Source of the DNA: Alteromonas sp. 1_MG-2023
GTDB taxonomy: Bacteria > Pseudomonadota > Gammaproteobacteria > Enterobacterales > Alteromonadaceae
DNA: 64,000 nt
Direction of reading: 5' to 3'
Assembly: GCF_030547075.1 (NCBI RefSeq)
Contig: NZ_JAUOQH010000006.1
Span: 1-64,000, forward strand
A program made the position numbers and the translations under genes. Below the pieces are notes generated by a model. The model saw only the letters and a list, made by a program, of their open reading frames with translations, was not told the DNA's origin and searched no databases. This document shows, in pieces, positions 62,217-64,000 of this stretch; the first letter of the stretch is position 1, and every line of letters starts with the position of its first letter.

Positions 62217-62344
62217 ATCGCCACTTATCCAAATGAATTCATCAAATTTACGTGCACACCTCGTGTATGCTGCGTATATTGCACATGTAGACCTAATTTC
62301 AAATAATAATATTTGAATATCAATAAATGATAGGAACCCAATAG

Positions 62345-63637
62345 TTGGACGACATATCTACGAGTACGCTGTTTATCGCGCTCGGCGTACTCATATTACT
62401 TTCTGCGTATTTCTCTAGCTCTGAAACAGGCATGATGTCGATAAACCGTTATCGTCTTAAGCACCTGCAAAACGAAGGCAATAAATCTGCCCAGCGAGTC
62501 CAAAAACTTCTCGACCGTCCCGATAGACTTATTGGTCTCATCCTGATTGGAAACAACCTCGTTAATATTGCTGCGTCATCGCTGGCCACTATTATTTGTA
62601 TTCGTTTGTTTGGCGATTACTGGGGCTTATTTGCCGCTACGTTCGGCTTAACCTTGATATTACTGATATTCGCAGAAGTTACACCAAAGACCTTGGCTGC
62701 GCTGTACCCTGAGAAAGTCGCGTTTCCTAGCTCGGTAATACTTTTACCTCTGCTAACACTGCTTTATCCTTTCGTTGCTTTCATCAATGGGATTACTAAC
62801 GGCATTTTAGCGCTACTCAAAATTAGCCCAGCTAATGGTAATGATGATTCGTTAAGTCGCGAAGAATTGCGTACCGTGGTTTACGAAGCTGGAAGCCTTA
62901 TTCCCAAAAAACACCAAGATATGTTGGTGAGTATTTTGGATTTAGAGAGCGTAACGGCTGAAGATATTATGGTGCCCCGAGCAGAAATTGTTGCCATAGA
63001 CATTAATGATGAATGGAAACGTATTCAGAAGCACCTTACCCACGCTCAGCATACCCGCGTGCTGCTCTACCGCGATAGCATTGATGATGCAGTTGGGTTT
63101 GTACATGTACGTGATGCCCTGCGCTTATTGTCAAAGGATCAGTTCACTAAATCGAGTCTTCTGCGAGCGGTAAGAGAAATTTACTACACACCAGAGTCTA
63201 CCCCGCTGCATACTCTTATGTATAAGTTCCAAGCGGAAAAAGAACGTATAGCGCTGGTTGTTGATGAATATGGCGACATTATGGGCTTGGTAACGTTAGA
63301 AGATATTCTTGAAGAGATTATTGGCGACTTTACGACAAGCATGGTGCCCGATCACAGCAAAGAAGCCCATGTTCAGCAAGACGGCTCAGTATTAGTAGAC
63401 GGAAGCGCCAACATTCGCGACCTGAACAAAGAAATGGATTGGAATTTACCTACTGAAGGCCCGAAAACTTTGAATGGGTTATTACTTGAGTACTTAGAAG
63501 AGATCCCCGATAACAAAGTGAGTGTTCGCTTAGCGGGTTACCCGTTGGAAATTGTGGATATCACTGAAAATATGATTAAGACGGTTCGGATTATGCCTGA
63601 ATACTTCCAAGCCCCCCAGTCTGGCGGTTCAGACTAG
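62345..63637 (+). CDS. corB: CorB/CNNM-type transporter (HlyC/CorC family)
   Basis: A 430-residue magnesium/cobalt-transport-associated membrane protein. The N-terminal DUF21 (CNNM) membrane domain (about 1-180, SAYFSSSETGMMSINRYRLKH and LILIGNNLVNIAASSLA) is followed by a CBS pair (about 205-330, VTAEDIMVPRAEIVAIDIND, LVVDEYGDIMGLVTLEDILEE in part) and a C-terminal CorC_HlyC domain (DGSVLVDGSANIRDLNKEM). It starts at TTG with AGGA upstream. Related proteins are linked to Mg2+ efflux or Co2+ resistance. It follows the CcsA-like gene by 128 bp. Confidence 0.9.
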   Translation: MDDISTSTLFIALGVLILLSAYFSSSETGMMSINRYRLKHLQNEGNKSAQRVQKLLDRPDRLIGLILIGNNLVNIAASSLATIICIRLFGDYWGLFAATFGLTLILLIFAEVTPKTLAALYPEKVAFPSSVILLPLLTLLYPFVAFINGITNGILALLKISPANGNDDSLSREELRTVVYEAGSLIPKKHQDMLVSILDLESVTAEDIMVPRAEIVAIDINDEWKRIQKHLTHAQHTRVLLYRDSIDDAVGFVHVRDALRLLSKDQFTKSSLLRAVREIYYTPESTPLHTLMYKFQAEKERIALVVDEYGDIMGLVTLEDILEEIIGDFTTSMVPDHSKEAHVQQDGSVLVDGSANIRDLNKEMDWNLPTEGPKTLNGLLLEYLEEIPDNKVSVRLAGYPLEIVDITENMIKTVRIMPEYFQAPQSGGSD

Positions 63638-63822
63638 ATTTTATCTGCGGCTTTTTCTGCACGTCTGGCAAGCACCTGCGCTTTTGCAGCAGCGACCTTG
63701 TCAGATAGCGTAGACAATTTTGTAATAATATCCTGCATCTCCTCATCTTCGCGCAAATCTGCTTCCGCCATATGCGATTGCAATGAACGCTTGAGGAGTT
63801 CAGGAATTGATTTACTAGTCAT
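63634..63822 (-). CDS. Small hypothetical helical protein
   Basis: A 62-residue, highly charged, entirely helical protein (AEADLREDEEMQDIITKL ... KVAAAKAQVLARRAEKAADKI). It starts at ATG with GTGAGGA directly upstream. It overlaps the corB stop by 4 bp in convergent orientation. It is not recognised as a known family. The good ribosome binding site and coding-like composition favour a real gene. The last 178 bp of the window (63823-64000) shows no complete gene; a frame opening at 63962 runs off the edge and cannot be judged. Confidence 0.55.
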   Translation of the reverse strand: MTSKSIPELLKRSLQSHMAEADLREDEEMQDIITKLSTLSDKVAAAKAQVLARRAEKAADKI

Positions 63823-64000
63823 TCCTCACCCTGCTTTCGAATAAACTTTGACACTCTCAATATTTATTATCGGTCAAAAATAAAACTTCTGAAGCAAAAT
63901 TAACAATTAAATTTTTAGTCTGTTGTTTCTTTTCAGTTTCAAGTGGGCGTACCGGCCTCTCATGCTCGCTGAAGGATTGTCACGTATGCACATCACCCTT

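Overview
The window looks like chromosome of a marine gammaproteobacterium of the Alteromonadales, most likely Alteromonas or a close relative. The basis is the proteobacterial core-gene order (ybgC-tolQRAB-pal-cpoB, ruvCAB-nudB-aspS, rpsP-rimM-trmD-rplS, aroF-tyrA beside pheA, ffh with a CcsA-like protein and CorB), a base composition in the mid-40s percent GC by eye, and typical accessory functions: Na+/H+ antiporter, RND efflux, c-di-GMP signalling and partner switching. The genus is an inference, because no database search was possible. No phage, transposase, CRISPR array or rRNA was seen.

Layout. 1-5.6 kb: two identical tRNA-Lys genes and the complete Tol-Pal envelope operon, all on the minus strand. 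5.8-10.6 kb: an orphan small-RNA candidate, then ruvB, ruvA, ruvC, nudB and aspS. 10.8-16 kb: a YecE-type protein, a GAF protein and the three-gene GlrK-QseG-GlrR (QseE/G/F) system, in which the kinase may start at CTG. 16-22.9 kb: a signalling block with an EF-hand protein, a GGDEF/EAL protein, a TerB-like protein, a REC-PP2C-HATPase plus STAS partner-switching pair, YciH and a tandem-receiver protein whose first receiver lacks the phosphoacceptor. 23-29.5 kb: aromatic amino acid synthesis, with pheA behind a Phe-codon attenuator and aroF-tyrA behind a TyrR-type box, separated by a chemoreceptor.

29.6-34.7 kb: a TRIC-type channel, two hydrolases, an array of about five structured repeats (32.0-32.6 kb) and the rpsP-rimM-trmD-rplS operon. 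34.8-40.7 kb: secreted peptidases and hydrolases, an AraC-type regulator and a FrnE-like thiol protein. 40.7-50.6 kb: metY behind tandem MetJ boxes, an ABC exporter, an RND efflux pair, an NhaD-type antiporter and a second TerB-like protein. 50.8-56.4 kb: a three-gene MukBEF-like (Mks/Jet-type) condensin operon in the order SMC, KITE, kleisin, with no adjacent nuclease gene. 56.7-64 kb: a small orphan, a duplicated propeller lipoprotein, ffh, a CcsA-like membrane protein, a CorB-type transporter and a small helical protein.

The most interesting items are: (1) the 32.0-32.6 kb array, whose stems are conserved by pairing while their sequences differ and whose loops carry GGA; (2) the condensin operon; (3) the 5.83-5.96 kb small-RNA candidate; (4) a recurring style of degenerate 14-20 bp tandem repeats in intergenic regions; and (5) the possibly leaderless pheA leader peptide.
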